A stretch of 64,000 bases of DNA from Alishewanella jeotgali KCTC 22429 (GCF_000245735.1 NZ_AHTH01000020.1:53131-117130); one strand, 5' to 3'; shown: positions 17,267 through 25,735, numbered from the stretch's first letter. The notes: generated from the letters alone by a model not told the origin. Translations and numbers: made by a program.

Positions 17267-18055
17267 ATGCAATTTACCAAGATGTTTGCCGGTGCGGCAC
17301 TTTTAGTGAGTAGTCTGCTGCCCTTTTACACACAAGCGACCATAGTACAATTTAAAACCTCGTTAGGCACCTTTGAGGTCAACTTGTTCGATGAAACCAC
17401 GCCGGAAACGGTAGCGAATTTTTTAAAATATGTCGAACAGGAACGCTATCACAACTCGGTGATCCATCGTATGGTGCCTGACTTTGTGGTGCAGGGTGGT
17501 GGTCTGTACTATCCCGGTGAATTGCCATTAAAGGCTATTCCTACCTTTGCCGCGGTGAAGAACGAGAAAAAGTGGTCCAACCGTCGTGGCACTATTGCCA
17601 TGGCCAAACTGGACGGCCAGCCAGACAGTGCCACCAGTCAGTGGTTTTTTAATTTGAAAGACAACCATGCCGGTAATGCTCAGTTAGATGCACAAAACGG
17701 TGGTTTCACTGTGTTTGGTCAGATCTCAGAGCAAGGATTGGAAATTCTGGATGAAATTGCCAAGTTAAAACGCTTTAATATGGGCGGTGCCGCGACCAGC
17801 ATCCCGCTTCGCGATTACACGGCAGCGGATGCCGCGGCCGGTAAAACGGTGACAACCGATAATCTGGTGATGATTGAAAGTGTCGTGATTGTCGATGCCC
17901 GCCCGAATACGGCTGCCGGTTTATCACCTGCCCCGAATGAAGCTACAGTATTACCACCCGAAGAGGAAGAAGAGAAGAAAAGCTCTGGCAGTATGCACTG
18001 GTTAGTATTACTGCTGTTACCGCTGGCTCTGGTCCGCCGTCAAAACCGCCGGTAA
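17267..18055 (+). CDS. Secreted cyclophilin-type peptidyl-prolyl isomerase with C-terminal sorting-like tail
   Basis: Catalyses cis-trans isomerisation of prolyl bonds in the envelope. Start at ATG 17267, giving a signal peptide ending near TQA before TIVQFKT. The cyclophilin fold is clear: FDETTPETVANFLKYV, NSVIHRMVPDFVVQGGG, TIAMAKLDGQPDSATSQWFFN and FTVFGQI. After the domain comes an acidic linker (PPEEEEEKK), then SSGSMHWLVLLLLPLALV and a basic end (RRQNRR). This Gly/Ser - hydrophobic - Arg layout resembles the GlyGly-CTERM tail processed by rhombosortase, or could be a plain membrane anchor. The isomerase call is sure, the tail is inference. Confidence 0.9.
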   Translation: MQFTKMFAGAALLVSSLLPFYTQATIVQFKTSLGTFEVNLFDETTPETVANFLKYVEQERYHNSVIHRMVPDFVVQGGGLYYPGELPLKAIPTFAAVKNEKKWSNRRGTIAMAKLDGQPDSATSQWFFNLKDNHAGNAQLDAQNGGFTVFGQISEQGLEILDEIAKLKRFNMGGAATSIPLRDYTAADAAAGKTVTTDNLVMIESVVIVDARPNTAAGLSPAPNEATVLPPEEEEEKKSSGSMHWLVLLLLPLALVRRQNRR

Positions 18056-18063
18056 AACTATTG

Positions 18064-18087
18064 CGGCAGTCAGTCCCCCGACTGCCG
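18064..18087 (+). terminator. Hairpin after cyclophilin gene
   Basis: Stem CGGCAGTC (18064-18071), 8-base loop, stem GACTGCCG (18080-18087). No T run follows, and the kinase gene starts 13 bases later. Confidence 0.4.
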
Positions 18088-18100
18088 TAGGTGCTGCGAT

Positions 18101-18934
18101 ATGTTGGCGCGATCCACTCTCAGACAGCTCGAACTCACCCCGATAGATCGAGCTGCACTTTCAAACTATCAAGCAATATTAAGCATGCTCAGCCGGCAAC
18201 TGCGGGCGCACAGCACGCCAGCCGTTATTGGCATCACAGGTGCCCAGGGCACTGGCAAAAGCACCCTGGCCAGCTTGCTGGTTACTGAGTTGCTGGCGCA
18301 GGGTATAGGCTGTGCTGCGGTCTCATTGGATGACTACTATCTGACACGCCAGGCGCGACAGCAGCTAGCTGGTACTGTGCATCCGTTACTGGCGCAGCGT
18401 GGCGTACCGGGTACGCACGATATCGGACGGGCGCTCAGTGATGCCAGACAGGTACTGGCCGGTGCAGCCGTCGCCTTACCGCGGTTTGATAAAGCCCTGG
18501 ATGATTCTTTGCCAGACCGGCCTGCTGCACAGCTGGATCTATTGATTGTCGAAGGCTGGTGTTTGGGGTTGGCGGCAGAAGCAGAATCCGGGTTGGTATC
18601 GCCAGTGAATCAACTGGAGGCCACCGAAGATAGCAGCGGTGCCTGGCGCCGTTATGTCAACCAGCAATTGGCGGCAAGCTATCAACCCTACTTTGATTTG
18701 TTGCAGCCGCTGATTTGGCTTAAAGCGCCGGATTGGGACAGTGTTTGCCGCTGGCGCGCTAAACAGGAGCAACAGCTCTGGCAACAACGCGGTACCGGAA
18801 TGACGACTGAGCAGTTAGCACGTTTTATGTTGCCATTTCAGCGTCTGACGCAGCTGAGTTATCAGCAATTGCCGGCGCGGGCAAACTATACTATTGTGCT
18901 TAATCAGGCGCAGCAGCCGCAGTTCAGCGGCTAA
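18101..18934 (+). CDS. P-loop kinase, D-glycerate 3-kinase-like
   Basis: Cytoplasmic kinase with Walker A GAQGTGKSTLA near residue 47, then SLDDYYLT near 77, VPGTHD, RFDKALDD and a Walker B-like LLIVEGWCLGL. These fit the phosphoribulokinase/uridine kinase-like group that includes plant-type glycerate kinase (GLYK) and yeast YGR205W. A likely reaction is phosphorylation of D-glycerate to 3-phosphoglycerate, but the substrate is not proven by sequence. The ATG has AGGTG 8 bases upstream. The GNAT gene begins 13 bases after its stop, so the two are probably cotranscribed. Confidence 0.75.
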   Translation: MLARSTLRQLELTPIDRAALSNYQAILSMLSRQLRAHSTPAVIGITGAQGTGKSTLASLLVTELLAQGIGCAAVSLDDYYLTRQARQQLAGTVHPLLAQRGVPGTHDIGRALSDARQVLAGAAVALPRFDKALDDSLPDRPAAQLDLLIVEGWCLGLAAEAESGLVSPVNQLEATEDSSGAWRRYVNQQLAASYQPYFDLLQPLIWLKAPDWDSVCRWRAKQEQQLWQQRGTGMTTEQLARFMLPFQRLTQLSYQQLPARANYTIVLNQAQQPQFSG

Positions 18935-18947
18935 CCGAGGACGCACC

Positions 18948-19451
18948 GTGATTTATACCCACCGTTTAATTATGCGGCCGCTGACCCTGGCCGATGCCCC
19001 CTTTATGCTGCAGCTGTTAAACGACAATAGTTTTATCCGCAACATCGGCGATCGCGGGGTACGCTCAGAAGCCGAGGCGGCCGCCTATTTGACGGCCGGC
19101 CCCTTAGCCAGCTACCAGCAGTATGGTTTTGGTTTACGCGCTATCGAGTTGCAACAAGGCGGCCAGTTGATCGGGATTTGTGGCTTAATTCAGCGTGAGA
19201 CGCTGGATGCGCCTGATCTCGGCTATGCCTTGTTGCCGGACTATACCGGCCAGGGCTATGCACTAGAGGCAGCTAAGGCCGCCGTTCAGTGGGCGGTAGC
19301 GTTAGACCTGGCGCAACTGTATGCGGTGGTCAGCATGGAAAATGATGCCTCAAAGCGGTTGCTGGCGAAGTTAGGTTTTCGCAATCAGGGTGTGATTAAC
19401 TGGCAGCAGGAAGAAGTATTATTGTACCAACTGCTGTTACCGACTAGCTAA
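18948..19451 (+). CDS. GNAT-family N-acetyltransferase (RimJ-like)
   Basis: Transfers an acetyl group from acetyl-CoA to an amine of an unknown substrate. GTG start at 18948 behind CGAGGA. N-terminus VIYTHRLIMRPLTLADAPFM is typical of RimJ/RimL-type members; the strand and CoA loop DLGYALLPDYTGQGYALEA and the C-terminal ENDASKRLLAKLGF are characteristic. 167 residues, complete. Confidence 0.85.
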   Translation: MIYTHRLIMRPLTLADAPFMLQLLNDNSFIRNIGDRGVRSEAEAAAYLTAGPLASYQQYGFGLRAIELQQGGQLIGICGLIQRETLDAPDLGYALLPDYTGQGYALEAAKAAVQWAVALDLAQLYAVVSMENDASKRLLAKLGFRNQGVINWQQEEVLLYQLLLPTS

Positions 19452-19495
19452 AGCCCTATACTAGTGCTCTTTTGTCTTAAAGCACCGCCCCGAAA

Positions 19496-20599
19496 ATGCC
19501 ATTAATGCGCCGGGTTTTGTCCCGCCTGACTGAAGATTACTTATTGCTGGCACTGCTTGGCCTGCTGCCGTTGTTGTTGTGGTTAAAACCAACCACTGCT
19601 GGCGGCGTGCTGGTGTTAATCGACTGGCAAACGGTTTCGGCGCTGGCCGGTTTAATGTTATTGAGTAGAGCGCTCGAGGAAAGCGGTTATCTGGCCCGTT
19701 TTGCCGGCTGGCTGGTGGCACTGTGTCATGTTGAGCGTTTGCTGGCGGCCGTACTGCTGCTGTTTGCTGCGCTGCTGGCGGCCATTGTCACTAATGATGT
19801 CGCGCTCTTTATTCTGGTCCCCATTACCTTAAGTCTGGGACGGTTAACTGGTATTGCGACCGGGCGGTTGATTATTTTTCTGGCGCTGGCGGTGAATGCC
19901 GGCTCGGCCTTAACCCCGATTGGCAATCCGCAGAATCTGCTGCTGTGGCAGGCATCCGGCTACAGCTTCTGGCAGTTTACACTACTGATGGCGCCGCTGG
20001 CCCTGAGTTTGCTGGCGCTGATCCTGCTACTCAGCTATCCGGCATTCAGCGCCCGCCACTTAACGGTAGCAGTGCCGCATCAGGCCAGCCTGGACAACCG
20101 GCGCTTATTTGGCTGGTCACTGCTTGGCTATCCGTTATTTATTCTGGCGATGGAACATCAGTTGGCGCCTCAGGCCGCCTTGCTGGTGCTATTAGCGTTT
20201 TTACTGTTCAAGCGCAGCGTAGTCAGCGGTATTGACTGGTTATTATTAGTGGTGTTTAGCCTGATGTTTATTGATCTCGGGTTGTTAGCACAGCTGCCGC
20301 TGATGCAACAGCTGGCGACCCAGTTGCTGGCCTTGCCTGGAGGCAGTTATACCGGAGCTGCTTTGATGTCGCAGTTGATTTCCAATGTGCCGGCAGCGAT
20401 TTTTTTGCAGCATTTTACCGACGACTGGCGCGCCTTAAGCTGGGGCGTCAGTGTCGGAGGCTTCGGGCTGGCTATAGGTTCGCTGGCCAACCTGATTGCA
20501 TTGCGGCTTAGCAAACAACCCGGTTTATGGCGTGAGTTCCACTATTGGTCGCTACCGGTGTTTGCCGGCAGCGTATTATTGGGTTGGCTGCTGTTATAG
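19496..20599 (+). CDS. SLC13/ArsB-NhaD superfamily anion permease
   Basis: Inner-membrane transporter with about 10 hydrophobic segments. Characteristic motifs: DWQTVSALAGLMLLSRALEESGY near the start, AAIVTNDVALFILVPITL, the half-repeat signature NAGSALTPIGNPQNLLLW and, in the second half, LMSQLISNVPAAIFLQHF. This two-repeat pattern belongs to the ion transporter superfamily with citrate, sulfate, arsenite and Na+/H+ members; the substrate cannot be named. The start may be ATG 19496 or ATG 19505; no clear ribosome binding site is seen for either. Confidence 0.82.
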   Translation: MPLMRRVLSRLTEDYLLLALLGLLPLLLWLKPTTAGGVLVLIDWQTVSALAGLMLLSRALEESGYLARFAGWLVALCHVERLLAAVLLLFAALLAAIVTNDVALFILVPITLSLGRLTGIATGRLIIFLALAVNAGSALTPIGNPQNLLLWQASGYSFWQFTLLMAPLALSLLALILLLSYPAFSARHLTVAVPHQASLDNRRLFGWSLLGYPLFILAMEHQLAPQAALLVLLAFLLFKRSVVSGIDWLLLVVFSLMFIDLGLLAQLPLMQQLATQLLALPGGSYTGAALMSQLISNVPAAIFLQHFTDDWRALSWGVSVGGFGLAIGSLANLIALRLSKQPGLWREFHYWSLPVFAGSVLLGWLLL

Positions 20600-20625
20600 C
20601 CTGAGTAGCGTTGTCTGTACGTATG

Positions 20626-21219
20626 CTATTCAACGTGCTGAAAGTCCGTTGCAAGGGTGCTTAAGCGCGCCAGCTCCAAGGTCTTTTGCTGTATTTTTCG
20701 TTGTAGCCAGTAAATGCCCAGCACTGACAGCGGTGAAATCACCAGGCCATACAACTGCAGTACCTTTGGGGCAATAGCGCCCGGTTGCCACCAATTGCCT
20801 AGCCACAACAAGATACTAAATATGATAAGGGCTGCAAAGGAAAGCTGGTTATATCGATAATATTGCAGGCTTAACTTACAACTGCGCAGCCGAAATTGCA
20901 GTAGGCCATTGCTGCTCCAATTATCATAAGCCAGTATAGGTTTATGTACTTTCCAGCTTACGCAGAGGGTTGCTATCGCTCCGATAAGCAAAAAACTTGC
21001 GGTAAGATAACCCAGCCAACCTTGCATATCCCTTAGGAATAGATAAGCCGCTATCATCATTACCAAAGCGCAACACCATTCGCCATACATAAGCAATCGT
21101 TGCCGCTTTTGTCGCTGATTGGCTTTGGCTAAATCTTCAGCGCTGGGCGCTTGCTCCTGCGGTGTCGCTTGTTGTTGCCAGCTTTTTGCTAGCGCAGCAA
21201 AATCAACGTTATCTGCCAT
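20626..21219 (-). CDS. Unknown membrane protein paired with ECF sigma factor (possible anti-sigma)
   Basis: 197 residues with a polar N-terminus (about 45 residues) and four hydrophobic segments: LMYGEWCCALVMMIAAYLF, YLTASFLLIGAIATLCV, LSFAALIIFSILLWLG and LYGLVISPLSVLGIYWL. The start overlaps the end of the sigma factor gene by 11 bases, the usual sign of a co-translated sigma/anti-sigma pair. No zinc anti-sigma (HxxxCxxC) motif was seen, so anti-sigma function is inferred from position only. Confidence 0.65.
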   Translation of the reverse strand: MADNVDFAALAKSWQQQATPQEQAPSAEDLAKANQRQKRQRLLMYGEWCCALVMMIAAYLFLRDMQGWLGYLTASFLLIGAIATLCVSWKVHKPILAYDNWSSNGLLQFRLRSCKLSLQYYRYNQLSFAALIIFSILLWLGNWWQPGAIAPKVLQLYGLVISPLSVLGIYWLQRKIQQKTLELARLSTLATDFQHVE

Positions 21220-21733
21220 TTTGCATTAACTCCAATAGTTCTGTTTTAGCACGGTTTAAGCGCACTCTCACTGTGCCCTGATTGATCTGCAGGATTTCTG
21301 CAATCTCTGGGGCATCTAAATCTTCCATTGCCAGCAAAATAACTTGCCGATTAGCCGGCGATAAGCGTCGTACGGCGTGCATGAGTTGCTGACTTTGTTG
21401 CTGTTCATCAACATCCGTAGAGGGACAATCTTGCACAAAATGCTGTTGATCTTCCTCTTCTAAGCTACGCCATTGTTGGCGGCTGGCGCGGGCAATATGA
21501 TCCACCGTAACGTTATGCACAATGCGAAACAAATAGGCCCGTGGCATTTCTGCCGCTTGGATACGGGCTGCTGATTGATGCAGCGCCAGAAAAATATCTT
21601 GCTTTAAATCCTGGCGCGCTGCCGGATCGGCCTCTGAAGCCAACAGGGTACGGCTAATAGCACCCTGATTGTGTTGCCAGAGCTGCAGTAAAAACTGCTC
21701 TGGCGTATTGGCACTGTGCTTAAAAAATCTCAA
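21209..21733 (-). CDS. RNA polymerase sigma factor, ECF (sigma-70 family)
   Basis: Directs RNA polymerase to alternative promoters. Region 2 is visible in ARQDLKQDIFLALHQ and MPRAYLFRIVHNVTVDHIAR; region 4 in LSPANRQVILLAMEDLDAPEIA with NQGTVRVRLNRAKTEL (helix-turn-helix for the -35 element). The reading frame begins with TTG at 21733, preceded by GCGAGG. 174 residues, normal for the family. The overlapping membrane protein downstream probably controls its activity. The long A-rich upstream region of the divergent amidohydrolase gene may hold a target promoter, which is not shown. Confidence 0.9.
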   Translation of the reverse strand: MRFFKHSANTPEQFLLQLWQHNQGAISRTLLASEADPAARQDLKQDIFLALHQSAARIQAAEMPRAYLFRIVHNVTVDHIARASRQQWRSLEEEDQQHFVQDCPSTDVDEQQQSQQLMHAVRRLSPANRQVILLAMEDLDAPEIAEILQINQGTVRVRLNRAKTELLELMQNGR

Positions 21734-21976
21734 ACAAACCTCGCGATGTTCTCTGTTGTATTTTTATAGCGTTCTTATTATTGCTCAGCGCCCTGCTTAG
21801 TTATTTAAAGCCAAGTTATTTACAGATAGTTCTCTGAACGCTTAGGTATAGTCTGCCGCAATGGCAAAAGTGTTACATAAAAAAATTAAAAAAAAAGATG
21901 TAACGGTTCACAACATGGTTACGACTTCTACAGCAAACACCGTAATTATCCCCAATTCATGTTGGAGCTATTAAAG

Positions 21977-23434
21977 ATGAACACCGTAACATTCAAACCT
22001 TGGATACTGACCTTGGTCATGCCTTTAGTTGTTACAGCACTGCCCTCAGTGTCTGCGTCCGAAAGCGTGCTATATCATAATGCCACCTTAATAAATCCAG
22101 CTACTGAGCAGCAATTAACTAACGGCTGGTTATTAGTACAAGACGGCCGTATTGTGAAAATGGGCCAAGCAAAAGCTGCCAGTTTGCCTGCCGCCAGTAA
22201 ACAAATTGATTTACAGCAACAGTATGTACTGCCGGGATTAATTGATGTGCATTTACATCTAACGGCAGGGCCCCACCGCGTTGAAATGCGCGACGGCGCA
22301 CCCGTGCTAACGATGGCAGGTCATAGTGAAGTAACCCGCTATCACGCCATTAGTACCTTAGCGACAGGTGTCACTACTGCCTTTAGTCCCGCCGGGGATC
22401 CGCAGGCCAATGCTGATTACGTGCAGCAACAGCAGGCAGGGCAATGGCTTGGTCCGAAATTGCATTATGCCGGATACGTGTTTGAACCTACGCCCATCTT
22501 CGGAGGAGCCATTTACCCAACGGATGAAGCCAGTTGGCGGGCTGAAATTGCTAAACAGCAAGCCTTGGGGGTGGATTACATTAAATTATATACCGGTTTG
22601 ACCGCAGATGAAGTTGCTTTAGGCGTGCGCTTAGCACGTGAGGCCCGGCTTAAAACCATCGCACACTTGGACAGTGTTAGCTGGCAATATGCTGCTGATT
22701 TAGGGATTGATATTTTAACTCATGCCCTCCCCACCAGTGCTGAGCTGTTAACTGGCGCCGCCAAAGCAGCTTATCAAGCCGAGCGTAAAAACCACTATAA
22801 CCAACGTTTTATTTATAGTTGGTTCCAGCATGTGGACTACGACAGTGAGCCCATGCGGCGTTTGATTACTACCTTAGTAAAACAGCAAACGCGTATCGAC
22901 TTAACTATGGTGGTCAATGAGCTGTTTTATTTTGCCCGAGAACTTGATGCTATTTATCCAGAAGACGCCATGTGGGTATTTCATCCTCAAATGCGCCAGC
23001 GTTGGCGCGCGCTAATGGCTGCCCCCAGCTATGACTGGAGCACAGCAGACTTTGCTGCGGCGCAGCAGCAATTACCGAAAGTACAAGCACTGTTTAAACG
23101 TCTGTACGACGCCGGTGTGCCGCTGGCGATAGGTACTGACAGCACTGCCAGTGGCCCATTTTATTTGCGGGAACTGGAATTGACGAAAGCTGCCGGCTTA
23201 AGCAACTGGCAGGTATTACAGCTGGCAACCAGTGGTGGGGCGCATCATCTGGGGCTAACCGATCACGGGCAACTAAAAGCAGGTTATGTCGCCGATTTTA
23301 TTGTGTTAGCCGCTAACCCAATTACGGATCTGCATGCCCTTAACACCCTACATACTGTGGTGCAGCAGGGAAACCTAATGCAGGTCGAGGCGCTAAAGGC
23401 GCAACTGAGCTCGCTAAGCCAGTTTGAATTTTAA
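21977..23434 (+). CDS. Secreted metal-dependent amidohydrolase
   Basis: Amidohydrolase of the imidazolonepropionase/prolidase-like group with a signal peptide (ending PSVSA before SESV), so exported. Metal ligands are visible: HxH in LIDVHLHLTAG, a probable carboxylated Lys in VDYIKLYTG, His in TIAHLDS and LTHALP, and Asp in AIGTDSTASG; the C-terminal beta part reads LKAGYVADFIVL. Start set at ATG 21977 behind TTGGAG; an earlier ATG at 21959 would spoil the signal peptide. Substrate unknown, probably a peptide or cyclic amide. Downstream are two tiny membrane genes. Confidence 0.88.
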   Translation: MNTVTFKPWILTLVMPLVVTALPSVSASESVLYHNATLINPATEQQLTNGWLLVQDGRIVKMGQAKAASLPAASKQIDLQQQYVLPGLIDVHLHLTAGPHRVEMRDGAPVLTMAGHSEVTRYHAISTLATGVTTAFSPAGDPQANADYVQQQQAGQWLGPKLHYAGYVFEPTPIFGGAIYPTDEASWRAEIAKQQALGVDYIKLYTGLTADEVALGVRLAREARLKTIAHLDSVSWQYAADLGIDILTHALPTSAELLTGAAKAAYQAERKNHYNQRFIYSWFQHVDYDSEPMRRLITTLVKQQTRIDLTMVVNELFYFARELDAIYPEDAMWVFHPQMRQRWRALMAAPSYDWSTADFAAAQQQLPKVQALFKRLYDAGVPLAIGTDSTASGPFYLRELELTKAAGLSNWQVLQLATSGGAHHLGLTDHGQLKAGYVADFIVLAANPITDLHALNTLHTVVQQGNLMQVEALKAQLSSLSQFEF

Positions 23435-23477
23435 CCACCTTCTCTAAACAATTAATGTTACTAGCTAAGGAAAAATC

Positions 23478-23633
23478 ATGGAAATACTACAACAGTGTTT
23501 AACGCAAATTAGTCCAGCCTGGTATCAAAGTAATAGCAATGAGCTGGTGTGATTCGGCATCTTTTTTGTCGCCATGTGGCTGATTGCCATCGTGATCGAC
23601 GCAACGTTACAAAAAATTCAACAAGAGGGCTAA
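23478..23633 (+). pseudogene. Tiny membrane protein gene with an in-frame TGA
   Basis: Starts at ATG 23478 with AAGGA upstream. It reads 24 codons (MEILQQCLTQISPAWY, then QSNSNELV), then TGA at 23550-23552, then continues in the same frame for 26 codons with a clear membrane segment (FGIFFVAMWLIAIVIDATLQ) to TAA at 23631. The sequence around the TGA (LV-stop-FGIFFVAMW) resembles LFGLFFFAVW in the next gene. A TGG-to-TGA nonsense mutation explains it best; UGA read-through or a second start at ATG 23574 are alternatives. No selenocysteine element was recognised. Confidence 0.55.
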
Positions 23634-23636
23634 GTC

Positions 23637-23915
23637 ATGGATATGTTAAATCAGTGGATCGCAACATTCAGTAACACCTGGCAAGAGGCCGATTGGGTAT
23701 TTCTGGTGTTATTTGGTCTATTTTTCTTCGCGGTATGGTTTCTACCCAGTCTGCTAGCGCTGCTGTTTAACCGCCGCCATCTTGGAAAAATTGCGCTGCT
23801 AAATGTACCAGCAGGCTTTTCTGTGATCGCCTGGGGTGCGCTAATTGTGTGGGCGGTAACTGGCAAATTAGGCGAAAAGCTAGCGGCAAAAGCGCGGTTA
23901 AAGCCGGTTTCGTGA
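23637..23915 (+). CDS. Superinfection-immunity-like small membrane protein (92 aa)
   Basis: Two hydrophobic segments (VFLVLFGLFFFAVWFLPSLL and GFSVIAWGALIVWAVTG) around the conserved-looking centre FLPSLLALLFNRRHLGKIALLN, as in the T4 Imm-like superinfection immunity family, members of which block phage DNA entry. Most bacterial homologues are uncharacterised, so an antiphage role is only possible. It starts 3 bases after the stop of the broken gene at 23478-23633, so both were one operon. A hairpin terminator follows. Confidence 0.7.
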   Translation: MDMLNQWIATFSNTWQEADWVFLVLFGLFFFAVWFLPSLLALLFNRRHLGKIALLNVPAGFSVIAWGALIVWAVTGKLGEKLAAKARLKPVS

Positions 23916-23935
23916 AGTAGGTTATAGAAAATGAG

Positions 23936-23968
23936 TTGCGCCTGCATACAAGCCTGTTGCAGGCGCAA
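23936..23968 (+). terminator. Hairpin terminator after Imm-like gene
   Basis: Perfect 11-bp stem TTGCGCCTGCA (23936-23946) with TGCAGGCGCAA (23958-23968), loop of 11 bases, followed by a weakly T-rich stretch. Confidence 0.55.
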
Positions 23969-24080
23969 TGCTTTAGTTAATTTAAATTAACACCGGGGCC
24001 AGTTATATTTTGATTTATTGGCAAAGTTTGCCATACTCTCTTTTGTGCTAATAAGCCTCGATAGTCACGGGAGTAGATAA

Positions 24081-24320
24081 ATGGCAACGATGAATGTGTC
24101 TTTACCTGACAGCATGAAGCAATGGGTTGAATTGCAAGCAAAGGATGGCCGTTATAGTAACGCCAGTGATTATGTTAGAGATTTAATTCGGCGCGATCAG
24201 GAACAAGCAGCAAAAATTGCCCAGTTACAACAGCGGGTTACCGAAGGGCTTGCCAGCGGTACTGGAGAGCGGACTATGGTGCAGTTAGCCGCAGAAGCTA
24301 TGGCCCGAATGGGCGCTTAA
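24081..24320 (+). CDS. parD: ParD-family antitoxin
   Basis: Antitoxin of a type II toxin-antitoxin pair: 79 residues with a ribbon-helix-helix N-terminus (TMNVSLPDSMKQWVELQAKDG followed by RYSNASDYVRDLIRRDQ), which binds its own promoter and, with its C-terminal helix, the toxin. The toxin gene starts one base after the stop. ACGGGAG precedes the start. The family call follows the characteristic ParD N-terminus. Confidence 0.9.
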   Translation: MATMNVSLPDSMKQWVELQAKDGRYSNASDYVRDLIRRDQEQAAKIAQLQQRVTEGLASGTGERTMVQLAAEAMARMGA

Positions 24321-24321
24321 T

Positions 24322-24627
24322 ATGGCCTATCAGCTAAGTAAGCTGGCTGAAGAGGATATTATTAATATCTTCATTAGTGGTGCAACACAGTTTGGTGAGC
24401 AGCAAGCCAGGCGTTATCACAACCAATTAGCCGCAACATTCGATTTTTTAGCCGCGAATCCGTTGGCGGCGCCAATTAGAACAGAAATTAGCCCACCGGT
24501 ACATCTACACCCGGTTGGCTCACATCTTATTATTTATCAGGTAACAGCAGATACCGACATTTATATCATCCGGGTGCGGCACCGTCTGGAAGATTGGACA
24601 CTCGCCCCCGATACTGTTACAGCCTAA
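24322..24627 (+). CDS. parE: ParE/RelE-family toxin
   Basis: 101-residue toxin: YQLSKLAEEDIINIFISGATQFG, ARRYHNQLAATFDFLAANP and the C-terminal VGSHLIIYQVTADTDIYIIRVRH are the ParE pattern. ParE members poison DNA gyrase; the RelE-like fold is shared with ribosome-dependent RNases. It depends on the ParD antitoxin directly upstream. On a chromosome such pairs act as addiction or stability modules; here it lies among other plasmid-type genes. Confidence 0.9.
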   Translation: MAYQLSKLAEEDIINIFISGATQFGEQQARRYHNQLAATFDFLAANPLAAPIRTEISPPVHLHPVGSHLIIYQVTADTDIYIIRVRHRLEDWTLAPDTVTA

Positions 24628-24673
24628 TACTATCGCCCTCATTTAAAATCAGCAGCGGTACCAGGCTCCTTAG

Positions 24674-24697
24674 CAGTTGCTGCATATGCAGCAACTG
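24674..24697. repeat. Perfect 24-bp palindrome downstream of parDE
   Basis: CAGTTGCTGCAT at 24674-24685 is followed at once by its reverse complement to 24697. It lies between parE and the next gene. It may fold as a terminator-like hairpin or serve as a protein binding site; no T run follows it. Confidence 0.5.
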
Positions 24698-24841
24698 AAA
24701 TACAGTTTGTCCAACTTTAACCAAGAGTAATATTACCTATATCATTCGCTTGGAATATGCTCTGATAAAGTCGGAGTTGTGGTTTAAGCTTACTGAGTGT
24801 TAATGTCAGTAACGGACTCAGTGTTAAGAGGAAGGAACCCT

Positions 24842-25735
24842 ATGCGTTTAGCTTGCTCCGGATTATTACTGGGCTGTTGGCTGGCATTGCAGCTCCCGGC
24901 GGTAGGTGCGGCTACGCCAATTATCGCTGCCGATTACCTGGAAACCTCACCGCACCGCGAATTGATTGAGTATGCGTTAAAGGTTACTGAAGCGGATTAT
25001 GGGCCTGTTACCCTGACGTTCGGTGGTGAGATGGTGCAAGGCCGGGCCGAGCAACTGCTAAAAGACGGCAAGCTGTTACATCTGGTGGTGTTTGCGCCTT
25101 CGCCGGAACGCGAACGCGATCTGCTACCGGTGTATTTTCCATTAAGTCAGGGGCTGTTGGGTTATCGGATCTGCATTATCAATAGCGGACAGCAGTATAA
25201 GTTTGAGCCGGTTAAGACGTTACAGGATTGGCAAAAGGCCGATCTGACAATCGGACAAGGCACCCACTGGCCGGACGTAGCGGTGTTACGGCATAACAGC
25301 CTGACAGTTGTCACCAACCCCTTATATACGCTGCTGTTTGAGATGGTGCGCCAGCAGCGCTTCGATTGTTTTGCCCGCAGTGCGGATGAGTTAGCACGCG
25401 ATTTGCAAAGTGAGCATGCAACGGGTCTGGTGGCTGAACGGCGCTTGTTATTGCATTATCCGCAGCTGTCGATGATCTTTGTGTCGCAGAGTTTTCCGCA
25501 GCTGGCCGAGCGTTTACAAAAAGGCCTGGAGCAGGCCTATGCCGATGGCGTGGTGCAGCAGCATTTTCGCCGCCATTATGGCACCATTGTTGACCAGTTA
25601 CGCTGTGAGCAGCGGCAGCTGCTAAAACTGGAAAACCCACAGCTAAGTGAGGCCAGCCGTCAGGCGCTGCTGCGCTTTGCCTATACGCCGGAGCAGTTAT
25701 TAGCGGCGCCGGCTGCGGCTTGCAAAGGGCAGTAA
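24842..25735 (+). CDS. Periplasmic substrate-binding-like protein (297 aa)
   Basis: Signal peptide (RLACSGLLLGCWLALQLPAV, cleavage near VGAA) followed by a two-lobe pattern like bacterial solute-binding proteins of family 3: a first strand IIAADYLETSPHRELIEYALKV, a middle stretch LGYRICIINSG and GQGTHWPDVAVLR, and a C-terminal helix region PQLAERLQKGLEQAYADG. No transporter genes are adjacent, so it may act as a sensor or orphan binding protein. AGGAAGG precedes ATG 24842; the frame is open further upstream but no signal peptide fits there. Ligand unknown. Confidence 0.65.
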   Translation: MRLACSGLLLGCWLALQLPAVGAATPIIAADYLETSPHRELIEYALKVTEADYGPVTLTFGGEMVQGRAEQLLKDGKLLHLVVFAPSPERERDLLPVYFPLSQGLLGYRICIINSGQQYKFEPVKTLQDWQKADLTIGQGTHWPDVAVLRHNSLTVVTNPLYTLLFEMVRQQRFDCFARSADELARDLQSEHATGLVAERRLLLHYPQLSMIFVSQSFPQLAERLQKGLEQAYADGVVQQHFRRHYGTIVDQLRCEQRQLLKLENPQLSEASRQALLRFAYTPEQLLAAPAAACKGQ

